Below are positions 8,024 through 16,693 of a DNA stretch of 64,000 nt, one piece after another. The notes below the pieces were generated by a model. The model was not told the DNA's origin. It did not search any database and was given only the letters and a program-made list of their open reading frames with translations. Both the position numbers and the translations under genes were made by a program. How positions within the stretch are numbered: the first letter of the stretch is position 1; every line of letters begins with the position of its first letter. Source of the stretch: JACVRW01 sp963835705 (GTDB lineage: Bacteria; Actinomycetota; Thermoleophilia; Solirubrobacterales; Thermoleophilaceae); the NCBI GenBank assembly GCA_963835705.1, contig CAWIGR010000007.1, positions 124,001 through 188,000 on the forward strand, written 5' to 3'.

Positions 8024-8505
8024 CCCGGGCGGCGGTCCTCGCACTCGCAGCGCTGGCATTGCTCGCGCCCGCGCAGGCCCTCGCGCAGGACTGCCCTCAG
8101 ACCAGCCTGGGCGACATCGAGGACGAGGTGATGTGCCCGATCTGCGGCACCCCGCTCGGCCTCGCCAGCGAGGCGCCCCAGGCCCAGCAGCAGCGCGCAT
8201 TCATCGAGGAGCAGATCGCCGACTGCCGCTCGAAGGAGGAGATCAAGCGGGCGCTGGTGGCCCAGTTCGGCGAGGGCGTGCTCGCGCTGCCGGGCGACGA
8301 GAGCGGCGAGGACGACCTCGGCGACGTGCTCGTGTACGCGATCCCCGCGCTCGCGATCCTGGCGGCGCTCGGCGGCATCGGCGTCGCCCTCGCGCGCTGG
8401 CGAGGAGGCGGCGGCACGAACGGCCGGGCCAGCCGCGGCGACACGGCCGTGGCCGGCTCGGACACCGCCCGGCTCGACGCCGACCTCGAGCGCTACGACC
8501 TCTGA
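8020..8505 (+). CDS. ccmH: CcmH-like cytochrome c biogenesis protein
   Basis: 161 residues with a cleavable signal (to about residue 23, ALAQ). The redox motif VMCPICG at about 37-43 corresponds to the family's (L)RCxxC. It is followed by the three-helix bundle QQQRAFIEEQIADCRSKEEIKRALVAQFGEGVLALP and one transmembrane helix at about 104-125. CcmH reduces apocytochrome c for haem ligation on the outer face of the membrane. The position between a TlpA/CcmG protein and CcdA supports the assignment. The cytoplasmic tail is longer than usual and low-complexity. Confidence 0.9.
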   Translation: MTRAAVLALAALALLAPAQALAQDCPQTSLGDIEDEVMCPICGTPLGLASEAPQAQQQRAFIEEQIADCRSKEEIKRALVAQFGEGVLALPGDESGEDDLGDVLVYAIPALAILAALGGIGVALARWRGGGGTNGRASRGDTAVAGSDTARLDADLERYDL

Positions 8506-8509
8506 GCCG

Positions 8510-9259
8510 ATGATCGCCGCCACCGACATCGACGCCACCGTGTTCGCCGCCTTCGCGGTCGGCTTCATCTCCTTCATCTCGCCGTGCGTCCTGCCGCTGG
8601 TGCCGGGCTACCTGTCCACGATCTCGGGGGTCTCGTTCGCCGACATCCAGGAGGGCCGCGGGAGGGCGAAGGTGCTCGCGCCCGCGCTGCTCTTCTGCCT
8701 CGCCTTCACCGCGATGTTCGTGGCCCTCGGCATGACGGCCACCGGCCTCGGCCAGACCCTGAACGACAACCGCGCGCTGCTGCGCGAGATCGCCGGGATC
8801 GTCATCGCGCTGATGGGCGTGCTGTTCATCTCCACGCTCTTCCTCCCGCTGCTGAACCGGGAGTGGCGCCCCGAGCAGCTGATGCGCCGCGCCCAGACGG
8901 GCGGCCCGATCGTGGCGGGTCTCGCCTTCGCGGTCGCCTGGCTGCCCTGCACGGGGCCCACGCTCGGCGCGATCCTCACCGCCGCCTCCACCGAGTCCAC
9001 CGTCGGGAGAGGCGGGGTGCTGCTCGCGTTCTATGCGCTCGGCCTGGCCGTGCCGTTCATCCTCAGCGCGCTCGCCTTCTCCACCTTCTCCGGCCTCTTT
9101 CGCTTCTTCCGGGACCACTTCCGCGCGATAACCGTGATCTCCGGCGTCGTGCTCGTGGTGATGGGCGTGCTGCTCTACACGAACGAGCTGACCCAGCTCA
9201 ACTCCGAGGCGCTCCAGGTCATGGACGACCTGGGCATCAACTTCTTCAACGAGATCTGA
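8510..9259 (+). CDS. ccdA: CcdA cytochrome c biogenesis transmembrane protein
   Basis: 249 residues with six predicted transmembrane segments. The two membrane-embedded redox cysteines lie in SPCVLPLVPGYL at about 24-35 and WLPCTGPTLG at about 143-152, the signature of CcdA/DsbD beta domains. The protein transfers electrons from cytosolic thioredoxin to extracytoplasmic thiol proteins, here probably the TlpA and CcmH products encoded immediately upstream. Start ATG is 4 nt after the ccmH stop. Confidence 0.94.
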   Translation: MIAATDIDATVFAAFAVGFISFISPCVLPLVPGYLSTISGVSFADIQEGRGRAKVLAPALLFCLAFTAMFVALGMTATGLGQTLNDNRALLREIAGIVIALMGVLFISTLFLPLLNREWRPEQLMRRAQTGGPIVAGLAFAVAWLPCTGPTLGAILTAASTESTVGRGGVLLAFYALGLAVPFILSALAFSTFSGLFRFFRDHFRAITVISGVVLVVMGVLLYTNELTQLNSEALQVMDDLGINFFNEI

Positions 9260-9266
9260 TCCGCGC

Positions 9267-10937
9267 CTACATGGACTCGGGCGCCTCGACCCCGAGCAGG
9301 TCGAGGGTGCGCGCCAGCACGTCGCGCGCGAGCACGCAGATCGCGATCCGCACGTCCTCGTCGCCGCCCTCCTCGGCCGCGCCCACCACGCGGCAGTCGC
9401 GGTAGAAGGCCGAGAACTCCCGCGCCGTCTCGAGCGCGTAGGTGGTCATCCGGTGCGGGGCGCGCCGCGCGGCGGCCTCCTCCACCTCGCCGGGGAACTC
9501 GAGCAGCCGCTTGACGAGCGAGCGTGCCGACGGGTGGAAGCGCTCGGAGCTCGCGCGCAGGTCGGCGCCGAGCGCGGCGGCCACGCGTTCCTCCCCGGCC
9601 TTGCGCAGGATCGACGCGATCCGCGCGTGCGCGTACTGCACGTAGTAGACGGGATTGTCCTGGGACTGGCTGCGCGCCAGCGCCAGGTCGAGGTCGATCG
9701 TGGTGTCGTGGCTGCGCGAGAGGAGGAACCAGCGCGCCGCATCGATGCCGATGTCGTCGACCAGCTCGTCGAGCGTCACGATCATGCCCGCCCGCTTGGA
9801 CAGCTGCGCCCGCCCGCCGGGCTCGACAAGGTGGACGAACTGCATGATCACGAGCTCGAGCCGGTCGGCGTCGCCGCCCAGCGCCTCGAACATGGCCTTC
9901 ACCCGGCGCACGTAGCCGTGGTGGTCGGCGCCCCAGACGTCGATCAGCCGGTCGAAGCCGCGCTCGCGCTTGTGCCGGTGGTAGGCGATGTCCGAGGCGA
10001 GGTAGGTGTGCTCACCCGACGAGCGCTCGATGACGCGGTCCTTGTCGTCGCCGTGCTTCGACGTGCGCACCCACAGCGCGCCCTCGGACCGGAACGTCTG
10101 CCCCTGCTCGGCGAGCTGCTCGAAGGCGTGCTCCACGCCGCCCGGATGGAGCGTGTGCTCGAACGTCCACACGTCGAACTCGACCTTGAAGCGCCGCAGC
10201 GACTCGCGCATGTGGTCGATCATGTGCTCCACGCCCGCCCGGCCGAGCTCCTCCAGCTCCATCTCGGAGGCCCCGGGGATCTCGGCAGCCAGCTCGACCA
10301 CGTAGTCGCCCTGGTAGCCGCCCTCGGGGACCTCCTCGCCGCGGGCGCGCGCCCGCAGGGACTCCGCGAACCGCAGAACCTGCGAGCCGTAGTCGTTCAC
10401 GTAGAACTCGCGCGTGACGTCGTGGCCGTGGAACGTGAGGATTCGCGCCAGCGCGTCGCCGTAGGCGGCGTTGCGCGTGTGTCCCACGTGCAGCGGCCCG
10501 GTCGGGTTCGCCGAGACGAACTCCACGTTCACGCGCTCCGCCGGGTCGGCCCCGCCGGCACCGAAGCGCTCGCCCGCCTCGCGCATCCCGGCGAGCGAGC
10601 CGAGGTACCAGGCGTCGGCCATGAACAGGTTGAGGAAGCCCGGCCCGGCGATCTCGACCTTCTCGACCGACTGCCCGAGCCGCTCGCCGAGCGCCTCGCC
10701 GAGCCGCTCCGCGATCGCCCGCGGCGGTTCGCCCAGGGTGGGAGCGAGCAACATGGCCGCGTTCGTCGAGTAGTCGCCGAAGTCGGCCCGCGGCGGCCGG
10801 TCGAGCTTGGGCTCGGAGGAAAGCGATCGCTGCGCGTCCGGCCGAGCCGGCCGCTTGCGCCCGGCGCGCCGGTTGCCCGCGAGGTCGGCCGCGGTGTCGG
10901 TCACCGCGCCGCGCAGCTGGGAGACGGGGTCGCTCAT
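9267..10937 (-). CDS. argS: Arginyl-tRNA synthetase
   Basis: 556 residues, the normal size for bacterial ArgRS. It has the N-terminal Arg-tRNA synthetase additional domain, then the class I HIGH motif as ANPTGPLHVGHTRNA at about 123-137. The KMSKS-like loop is AQLSKRAG near 375-382, as in the many ArgRS that replace KMSK. The C-terminal DALR anticodon-binding domain follows (PVYYVQYAHARIASI). It charges tRNA-Arg in the cytosol. It lies convergent to ccdA with only 7 bp between stops, and 7 bp downstream of rlmH. Confidence 0.97.
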   Translation of the reverse strand: MSDPVSQLRGAVTDTAADLAGNRRAGRKRPARPDAQRSLSSEPKLDRPPRADFGDYSTNAAMLLAPTLGEPPRAIAERLGEALGERLGQSVEKVEIAGPGFLNLFMADAWYLGSLAGMREAGERFGAGGADPAERVNVEFVSANPTGPLHVGHTRNAAYGDALARILTFHGHDVTREFYVNDYGSQVLRFAESLRARARGEEVPEGGYQGDYVVELAAEIPGASEMELEELGRAGVEHMIDHMRESLRRFKVEFDVWTFEHTLHPGGVEHAFEQLAEQGQTFRSEGALWVRTSKHGDDKDRVIERSSGEHTYLASDIAYHRHKRERGFDRLIDVWGADHHGYVRRVKAMFEALGGDADRLELVIMQFVHLVEPGGRAQLSKRAGMIVTLDELVDDIGIDAARWFLLSRSHDTTIDLDLALARSQSQDNPVYYVQYAHARIASILRKAGEERVAAALGADLRASSERFHPSARSLVKRLLEFPGEVEEAAARRAPHRMTTYALETAREFSAFYRDCRVVGAAEEGGDEDVRIAICVLARDVLARTLDLLGVEAPESM

Positions 10938-10944
10938 ACCACCA

Positions 10945-11349
10945 CTAATAGTGATAGGGCTCGCCCGCGAGGATCTTGTGAGCCCGGTAGAGCTGCTCCA
11001 GCAGCACCACCCGGGCGAGCTGGTGCGGCAGGGTCATCGGCCCCAGGGACAGCCGCTCGTCCGCTTCGAGGTCGAGGCCCTTCGGGCCGCCGACCACGAA
11101 GCAGAGGTCGCGCCCGTTGCGGCGGCGCTCCTCGAGCCAGTCGCTGAACTCCTCGGAGGTCAGTGACTTGCCGTCGCTCGAGAGCAGCACGGTGAGGGCC
11201 CGGTGCGGGATGCGCGGCACCACCTTCTCGTCCTCGCGCACCTCCACCTGGTCGACCTTCACGTGGCCGGCGAGCATCTTGCGGTAGTGCTCGACATCGT
11301 CCTGGTAGGGAGGGCGCAGGCGCCCCACGGCTATCAGGGAGATCCGCAT
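10945..11349 (-). CDS. rlmH: 23S rRNA pseudouridine-1915 N3-methyltransferase RlmH
   Basis: 134 residues, slightly shorter than the 155-160 typical of the family. A SPOUT (trefoil-knot) methyltransferase: MRISLIAVGRL at the N-terminus, then CFVVGGPKGLD (the SAM-binding knot loop) and LSLGPMTLPHQLARVVLLEQ. The usual C-terminal YHR is YHY here. It methylates pseudouridine 1915 of 23S rRNA on assembled ribosomes. It lies just upstream of argS on the same strand. Confidence 0.93.
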   Translation of the reverse strand: MRISLIAVGRLRPPYQDDVEHYRKMLAGHVKVDQVEVREDEKVVPRIPHRALTVLLSSDGKSLTSEEFSDWLEERRRNGRDLCFVVGGPKGLDLEADERLSLGPMTLPHQLARVVLLEQLYRAHKILAGEPYHY

Positions 11350-11369
11350 CGGGCTGCGATACTACGCGC

Positions 11370-11678
11370 GTGCCCGAGGACGCCGAGCGCCACTTCAACA
11401 TCCATACCGATCCGGAGACGATGGCGGGCCATTACGCCAACTTCGCCAACGTCTCCCACTCGGACTACGAGTTCACGCTCACCTTCGCGCGGGTCGACCA
11501 CGAGGTCGAGGAGGGCGAGGTGCCGGGGGTGGTTGTCTCGCGCGTCAACCTCTCGCCGCGCTTCATGCGCGAGCTGATCGACGCCATGGAGGACAACTTC
11601 TCGAAGTGGCGCACGCGCGAGGGGATCCGCGACCTGCCGGAGTTCGACGGGCCGCCGGAGAGCTCGGACACGAGCTAG
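11370..11678 (+). CDS. DUF3467 protein
   Basis: 102 residues. The core matches DUF3467: YANFANVSHSDYEFTLTFARV, followed by VVSRVNLSPRFMRELIDAMEDNFSKW. This small family is widespread in bacteria and of unknown function. The GTG start at 11370 lies 20 bp from the divergent rlmH start, so the two share a compact bidirectional promoter region. Confidence 0.85.
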   Translation: MPEDAERHFNIHTDPETMAGHYANFANVSHSDYEFTLTFARVDHEVEEGEVPGVVVSRVNLSPRFMRELIDAMEDNFSKWRTREGIRDLPEFDGPPESSDTS

Positions 11679-11696
11679 CGGTCCCCCGGCCAGACA

Positions 11697-12881
11697 TCAG
11701 CGAGGGTCCGGGGGCGTGAGCCCCCGGCCAGCTTCGACGTACGCCTCGCACACCGCGAGGGCGCCTTCGATCGACTCCCAGCTGAGGTTGTCCGGCGTGT
11801 CGGACGGCCAGTGGTAGTTGGCCGGGAACTTCGTCTCGTCCACCCCGCCCAGCGTGCAGGCCGGATAGCCGGCCCGCAGCGCGATCAGGGCGTCGGTCGC
11901 CGCCACCGTGCGCAGGCCGCGGCGGAGCTCTATTCCGGCCGCCGCGCCCGCGGCGACCAGCGCCTCGCGGGAGCGCTCGTCGTAGTAGCGCATGCGCAGC
12001 ATGCCCTCGCCCTCGACCACGCAGAGCTGCGGCGAGCCCACGCACTCGAGGCAGACGAACTCGGTGGTGGCGCGCGGGAGCGAGTGGAAGTGGCGCCGGC
12101 CGAACGCCTGCATGCCCTCCATGAAGCCCTCCTCGGCGCCGGTGGAGAGCAGGATCACGCGCACGCCCTCCGGCGGGTCTTCGCACAGCGCGTGGGCGAG
12201 CGCCAGGTTCACCGCCACCGCGCTGAGGTTGTCGTTCGCGCCGGGCACCACCGGGCGCGCGCCGATGTCAGCCAGGGCCGCCACCGCGCCGGTCGCGAAG
12301 AACGTGCCCACCGCCCTCAGGAGGCGCCCTCCGGTCAGGCCCCAGAGCGCGAGCAGCAGCGGCCCCAGGAACAGCCCGTACACGATCGGCACGCTCTGGT
12401 CGGCCTTCGCGTGGAGGGTCGGAACCAGCCTCATCGCCAGGCGCGGCAACGCGGGGTGGAAGACGAGGCCGGTATGGGCCGCGTCGTGGTGGGACACGAA
12501 GACGACGGTCCGCTCCGCGTCCGGGTCGCCCGCCTCGGCCACCACGTTCCAGGCCGGGCGGTGCGGGAGCGCGCGGCGCCGGAACCAGAGCCGCCCGCCG
12601 CCCACGTCGTCGTAGACGGCGGCCGCCGAGAGGGCGCCGGCCAGCGCGGCGGGCGACCGGCCGAGCCGCGAGCCGACCAGCGCGATCGCGTTGAGGAGCC
12701 CGAGCGGCCACCAGTAGCCCCCATGCGCGCGCTCCTCCTCCACCCGCACCGCGCGGCAGCCGGCCTCCCGGAGCTCCCCGGCCAGCCACTCGGCAGCCCG
12801 GCGCTCGCCCTCGGAGGCGGACGGCCGGGGATGCGCGGCCAGCTCCCGGACGGTCCGCTCGATCAGTTCTCGTCTCGCCAC
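11697..12881 (-). CDS. M28-family membrane-associated aminopeptidase
   Basis: 394 residues. Metal-site motifs of M28 peptidases are visible in order: VSHHDAAHTG (His, bridging region), GANDNLSAVA (Asp), STGAEEGFMEG (catalytic and ligand Glu pair), VCLECVGS, and HWPSDTPDNLS near the C-terminus (His ligand). Between the first two lie two hydrophobic segments (LFLGPLLLALWGL; TFFATGAVAALA), so a membrane-embedded insert splits the catalytic domain, which is unusual. The GTG start overlaps the 3' end of the upstream M48 gene by 19 nt, indicating one transcript for two peptidases. Confidence 0.85.
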   Translation of the reverse strand: MARRELIERTVRELAAHPRPSASEGERRAAEWLAGELREAGCRAVRVEEERAHGGYWWPLGLLNAIALVGSRLGRSPAALAGALSAAAVYDDVGGGRLWFRRRALPHRPAWNVVAEAGDPDAERTVVFVSHHDAAHTGLVFHPALPRLAMRLVPTLHAKADQSVPIVYGLFLGPLLLALWGLTGGRLLRAVGTFFATGAVAALADIGARPVVPGANDNLSAVAVNLALAHALCEDPPEGVRVILLSTGAEEGFMEGMQAFGRRHFHSLPRATTEFVCLECVGSPQLCVVEGEGMLRMRYYDERSREALVAAGAAAGIELRRGLRTVAATDALIALRAGYPACTLGGVDETKFPANYHWPSDTPDNLSWESIEGALAVCEAYVEAGRGLTPPDPR

Positions 12882-14095
12882 GCCTCTCCGATTCCAATCC
12901 GCTCGATGGTGGTCGGGTGGGTCCCGAACAGGAGGTGCGGCAGCGCGGGAGGCTCGGGATCGGAAACGTTCCGGATCGAGAGGCGCCGCTCCAACTGGAC
13001 GAAGGCGGCCGGGTCGCGCGTCAGCGAGAGGGCGTAGGAGTCGGCCCGCCCCTCCACCTGGCGCGACAGCACGTTCGAGGCGGCCGCCATCCCGAAGCTC
13101 ACGAGCCCGACCGCCAGTGCAATGGCGGGCAGCACCGCGGGACCGGGCTTGGTCTGCGGATTGCCCAAGCCCTCGCGCCGGGCGAACGCCTCGGCCAGCC
13201 GCTGGACCAGGAAGGTGCCCGCGGGGGCGACCAGTGCGAGCCACGCCAGGCCGCGGATCAGGTCGTTGTGCTTCTGGTGGCCGAGCTCGTGGGCCACCAC
13301 CATGCGCACCTCGTCGCGCGGGAAGCCCGCGATCAGGTTGTCGTAGAGCACCACCCGCTTCGAGTGGCCGAGCCCTCCGACATAGGCGTTCGCCGCGGTC
13401 GTGCGCCGGCTCGCGTCGACCCGGTACACCTCCCCCACGTCCACCCCTGCCCGCTCGGCGAGCTCCAGAACGTCGGAGCGGGTGGCGCCCGGGGGCAGCG
13501 GCTCGAAGTCGTTGAAGATAGGGTCGATCACCACCGGGAAGAGCCAGATCGTGACCACGCCGAAAGCGACGATCACGGCAGCCGCGGGCGCCCACCAGTT
13601 GCGCCGGAAGCGCCGCACCAGCACGAGCGCCAAAGCGCCGCCGGCGGCCGCGAAAGCAGCGTCGATGCCGGCCGACTTGGCCACGTCGCTCACCCAGTCG
13701 ATCCAGGTCTGGGTGTTCAGCCCCACGTCGACCGCGCGCTCGTGGCGCCAGGCCGAGAGCGGGAACTCGACCAACACGAGCAGCAGCGAGATGCCGGCGC
13801 CGGCGGTCGCGCCGCCGAGGATCGGGCGCTTGGCGAGCCGGTCGAACACGCGGCGCGGAGGACGCCAGGCGAGCAGCGCGAGCGTCCCCGTGCCCACGAC
13901 GAGCCCACCCACGGCGAGCAGGCGCTGGACGCTGCGGTAGTCCTCGGCGCGCTCCAACTGGAAGGCGGTGAAGTACCCTTGCACGTCCACCGCGGCCGGT
14001 TCGATCAGGCCGGTGCGCGGACGGAGCAGGAACGTGGCCGCCCCGGCGGCGGCGACCGCCACCACGATCGCCAGCGGCAGTCGCGAACTCCTCAT
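12863..14095 (-). CDS. M48-family (Ste24/CAAX-like) membrane metallopeptidase
   Basis: 410 residues with an N-terminal membrane helix and several further helices at about 70-90, 100-120, 145-165 and 180-200. The zinc site is VVAHELGHQKHND (HExxH) at about 259-271, and the third ligand is in VEGRADSYAL at about 337-346. This matches integral M48 zinc peptidases of the Ste24 type, acting at the membrane with the active site facing the cytosol or an internal chamber. It is divergent from the phosphoesterase gene, with a 26-bp gap. Confidence 0.92.
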   Translation of the reverse strand: MRSSRLPLAIVVAVAAAGAATFLLRPRTGLIEPAAVDVQGYFTAFQLERAEDYRSVQRLLAVGGLVVGTGTLALLAWRPPRRVFDRLAKRPILGGATAGAGISLLLVLVEFPLSAWRHERAVDVGLNTQTWIDWVSDVAKSAGIDAAFAAAGGALALVLVRRFRRNWWAPAAAVIVAFGVVTIWLFPVVIDPIFNDFEPLPPGATRSDVLELAERAGVDVGEVYRVDASRRTTAANAYVGGLGHSKRVVLYDNLIAGFPRDEVRMVVAHELGHQKHNDLIRGLAWLALVAPAGTFLVQRLAEAFARREGLGNPQTKPGPAVLPAIALAVGLVSFGMAAASNVLSRQVEGRADSYALSLTRDPAAFVQLERRLSIRNVSDPEPPALPHLLFGTHPTTIERIGIGEAWRDEN

Positions 14096-14121
14096 TTCCC
14101 CGACACTGTAGAAGGCCCCCG

Positions 14122-14853
14122 ATGCGCATCGCCCTGCTGTCCGACGTGCACGGCAACCTGCCGGCCTTCGAGGCCGTGGTGGCGGACATCGACGCCGGCG
14201 GCGTCGACGAGATCTGGTGCCTCGGCGATCTCGTCGGCTACGGCGCGGAGCCCGACGGCTGCGTGGAGCTCGCCCGCGCGCGCTGCGATCTGTGCCTGGC
14301 CGGGAACCACGACATGGTGGTGACCGGCGACCTCGACATCGCCGACTTCGCCCCGACCGCCGCCGCCGCGGCGCGCTGGACGCAGGAGCAGATCGGTGCT
14401 GACGCCCTCACGTTCCTGCGCGGCCTGAGCCCCACGGAGTCCGACCGCGAGATCGGGCTCTACCACGCCTCCCCGCGCGACCCCGTCTGGGAGTACGTGC
14501 TCTCGGCCTGGCAGGCCGACGAGTGCATGGACCTGATGGAGCCGCGGGTGAGCGCGATCGGGCATTCGCACGTGGCCCTGTGGTTCCGCCGCACCGCTGA
14601 GGGGGAGACGGACGGGGCTCCGGCGAAGGGCGGCCTCGAGCGCGACGTGAGCGAGGGCGAGTGGCTGCTGAACCCCGGCGGGGTGGGCCAGCCGCGCGAC
14701 GGCGACCCACGGGCGGCGTGGCTCCTGCTAGACACAATGGAGTGGAAAGCCCATTGGCGTCGCGTGGAGTACCCGATCGACGAGGCCGCCGAGGCGATCG
14801 AGCGGGCGGGCCTGCCCCAGGCGCTGGCCGACCGGCTCTACAGCGGACAGTGA
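14122..14853 (+). CDS. Calcineurin-like metallophosphoesterase
   Basis: 243 residues with the complete dinuclear metal site of the YfcE/MJ0936-like group: SDVHGN at 7-12, GDLVGYGAEPD at about 35-45, AGNHDMV at about 59-65, a mid-sequence YHASPRD, and GHSHVALWF at about 143-151. The C-terminal NPGGVGQPRDGDPRAAW is characteristic. These enzymes hydrolyse phosphodiesters or phosphoproteins in the cytosol. The stop overlaps the next GTG by 4 nt, so it is in an operon with a lipoprotein and a Ser/Thr kinase; a phosphatase role in that pathway is inference. Confidence 0.9.
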   Translation: MRIALLSDVHGNLPAFEAVVADIDAGGVDEIWCLGDLVGYGAEPDGCVELARARCDLCLAGNHDMVVTGDLDIADFAPTAAAAARWTQEQIGADALTFLRGLSPTESDREIGLYHASPRDPVWEYVLSAWQADECMDLMEPRVSAIGHSHVALWFRRTAEGETDGAPAKGGLERDVSEGEWLLNPGGVGQPRDGDPRAAWLLLDTMEWKAHWRRVEYPIDEAAEAIERAGLPQALADRLYSGQ

Positions 14854-15482
14854 GACCTCGCGCGACAACGACCCTGATCCTCGCCCTGGCCGCCGGCCTC
14901 GGGGCCGGCTGCGGCTCGGACGACGAGCAGAACGGCGAGCCGATCCCGGCCGAGCAGGCCCAGGCGCTTCAGCGCCAGCTCGAGTCGATCGAGAACCGCT
15001 TCCAGTTCGGAGGCGATGCCTGCGGCGACATCACCGGAAACGCCGACCCGAACACCACCGCGGTCGCGTCCGTGATCGACTCGCTGCCGGAGAACGTCGA
15101 CCCCGACGTGCGAAGCTCGCTCGAGCAGAGCTTCGACCGGCTCTTCCAGCTGGTCCAGGAGCAGTGCGAAGAGGACAAGGGCCAGGAGCAGGAGCAGCAG
15201 CCCGCTCCGGTCGAGCCCGAGCCGACGCCGACGCCGACGGTTCCGCCCGAGCAACCCGAGGAGGAGGACGACGGCGAGGAGGAGGAAGAGGCCCCGCCCG
15301 CCGAGGAGGAGCCGACGGGCACCGAGCCGCCTGTGGAGGAGGTCCCGCCCGAGGGCACGACCGGTGAGGAGGGCAGCGGCGGGTCCGGACAAGGCGGCAG
15401 CGGCGAGTTGGGGCTGGGCGGCGGCGGCACCGCCGGCCAGGGCGATGGCGGTGGGGCGCTCGTGCCCGGAGCGGGCCAGTGA
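14850..15482 (+). CDS. Acidic proline-rich lipoprotein
   Basis: 210 residues. A lipoprotein signal peptide ends in the lipobox LGAGC, with Cys about residue 19. A helical part follows (PAEQAQALQRQLESIENRF; VRSSLEQSFDRLFQLVQEQCEED) with Cys residues in DACGD and EQC that may form a disulfide. The C-terminal half is low-complexity: Glu/Pro/Thr-rich, then Gly/Ser-rich. It is probably anchored outside the membrane and extends through the wall. It overlaps by 4 nt with the kinase downstream, suggesting a sensor or partner for it. Confidence 0.8.
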   Translation: MRPRATTTLILALAAGLGAGCGSDDEQNGEPIPAEQAQALQRQLESIENRFQFGGDACGDITGNADPNTTAVASVIDSLPENVDPDVRSSLEQSFDRLFQLVQEQCEEDKGQEQEQQPAPVEPEPTPTPTVPPEQPEEEDDGEEEEEAPPAEEEPTGTEPPVEEVPPEGTTGEEGSGGSGQGGSGELGLGGGGTAGQGDGGGALVPGAGQ

Positions 15483-16693
15483 ACCGCCCCCAGCTGGTGG
15501 CCGGCCGCTACCGGATCGAGGGCCGCCTGGGCGCCGGCGGGATGTCCACGGTCTTCCGGGCGACCGACTCCGTGCTCGAGCGCCCCGTGGCCGTGAAGCT
15601 GCTCGCCGAGCACCTGGCCGAGGACGAGGCGTTCGTGGCCCGCTTCCGCCGCGAGGCGCTGTCGGCCGCGCGCCTCCAGCATCCCAACGTCGTGCAGGTG
15701 TTCGACTCCGGCCAGGACCCGGATAGCGGGCGCCACTACATCGTCATGGAGTACGTGGACGGCCCCTCCTGCGCAGACCTCCTGCGCGAGAGCAAGCGGC
15801 TCGAGCTCGACGAGACCGTCCACATCGTGCGCGACGCCTGCCACGGCCTCGACTACGCCCACCGCGCCGGCGTTGTCCACCGCGACGTGAAGCCGGGCAA
15901 CCTGCTGATCGCCGAGGAGATGAACATCACGAAGCTGGCCGACTTCGGGATCGCCAAGGCGGCCGAGCAGACCCGGATCACGCAGGTGGGGTCTGTGCTC
16001 GGCACGGCCGCCTACCTGTCGCCCGAGCAGGCGCACGGCGAGGAGTCCGGGCCCCCTTCCGACATCTACTCGCTGGGCGTCTGCGCCTACCAGTTCCTCA
16101 CCGGCCGGCTGCCGCACGAGTACTCGTCGCTGACCGAGCTGGCGCTCAAGCAGCAGCGGGACGCCGTGCAGCCGATCACCGACTTCCGCCCGGAGGTCCC
16201 GGCGGAGCTCGACGAGGCGATCCGCCTCGCCCTCGAGCGCGAGCCGGGGGACCGCTACCGCTCGGCGCTCGAGATGGCGGAGGCGCTCGAGGCGGGCCTG
16301 CAGGGCCAGGCGACGGAGGCCACCCGCCGCATCGCCGCGAGCGACACCGACGCCACCCGGGCGATGGAGGCCACGCAGGCCGGGGCCGCCACCTCCTCGA
16401 CACGCGCCATGCCGCGCACCGCGTACGCGCCGGCCGCGGCCGCGCCCGCCTACGCGCAGACCGCGGCCCCGGAGGCGCGCCGCGACCGCCGCGAGGCCGC
16501 GCGCGCCGCGCGCAGGCGCCGCATGGCCACGTTCTTCGCGCTGGTGCTGGTGGTGGCGGCGATCGCCGCGGTGGGGCTCGCCCTCCTCGCCACCAGCGAC
16601 GAGGGCGGCAGCGGGGTCTCGCCGATCGAGGAGGGCGACGTGGACCGCCAGATCCAGGAGCTGCGCAACTTCATTCAGGAGAACACGCGCTAG
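15479..16693 (+). CDS. PknB-type transmembrane Ser/Thr protein kinase
   Basis: 404 residues. A Hanks-type kinase domain occupies about 1-270, with Gly-rich loop GRLGAGGMSTV, VAIK-type lysine in PVAVKLL, catalytic loop VVHRDVKPGNLL, ADFGIAK, and activation segment ending GTAAYLSPEQ. A Thr/Ala-rich juxtamembrane linker follows, then a single helix at about 350-372. Only about 30 residues remain outside, so PASTA or other sensor domains are missing. GTG start overlaps the lipoprotein stop, and that lipoprotein could provide extracellular sensing. The gene converges with an FAD oxidase. Confidence 0.95.
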   Translation: MNRPQLVAGRYRIEGRLGAGGMSTVFRATDSVLERPVAVKLLAEHLAEDEAFVARFRREALSAARLQHPNVVQVFDSGQDPDSGRHYIVMEYVDGPSCADLLRESKRLELDETVHIVRDACHGLDYAHRAGVVHRDVKPGNLLIAEEMNITKLADFGIAKAAEQTRITQVGSVLGTAAYLSPEQAHGEESGPPSDIYSLGVCAYQFLTGRLPHEYSSLTELALKQQRDAVQPITDFRPEVPAELDEAIRLALEREPGDRYRSALEMAEALEAGLQGQATEATRRIAASDTDATRAMEATQAGAATSSTRAMPRTAYAPAAAAPAYAQTAAPEARRDRREAARAARRRRMATFFALVLVVAAIAAVGLALLATSDEGGSGVSPIEEGDVDRQIQELRNFIQENTR

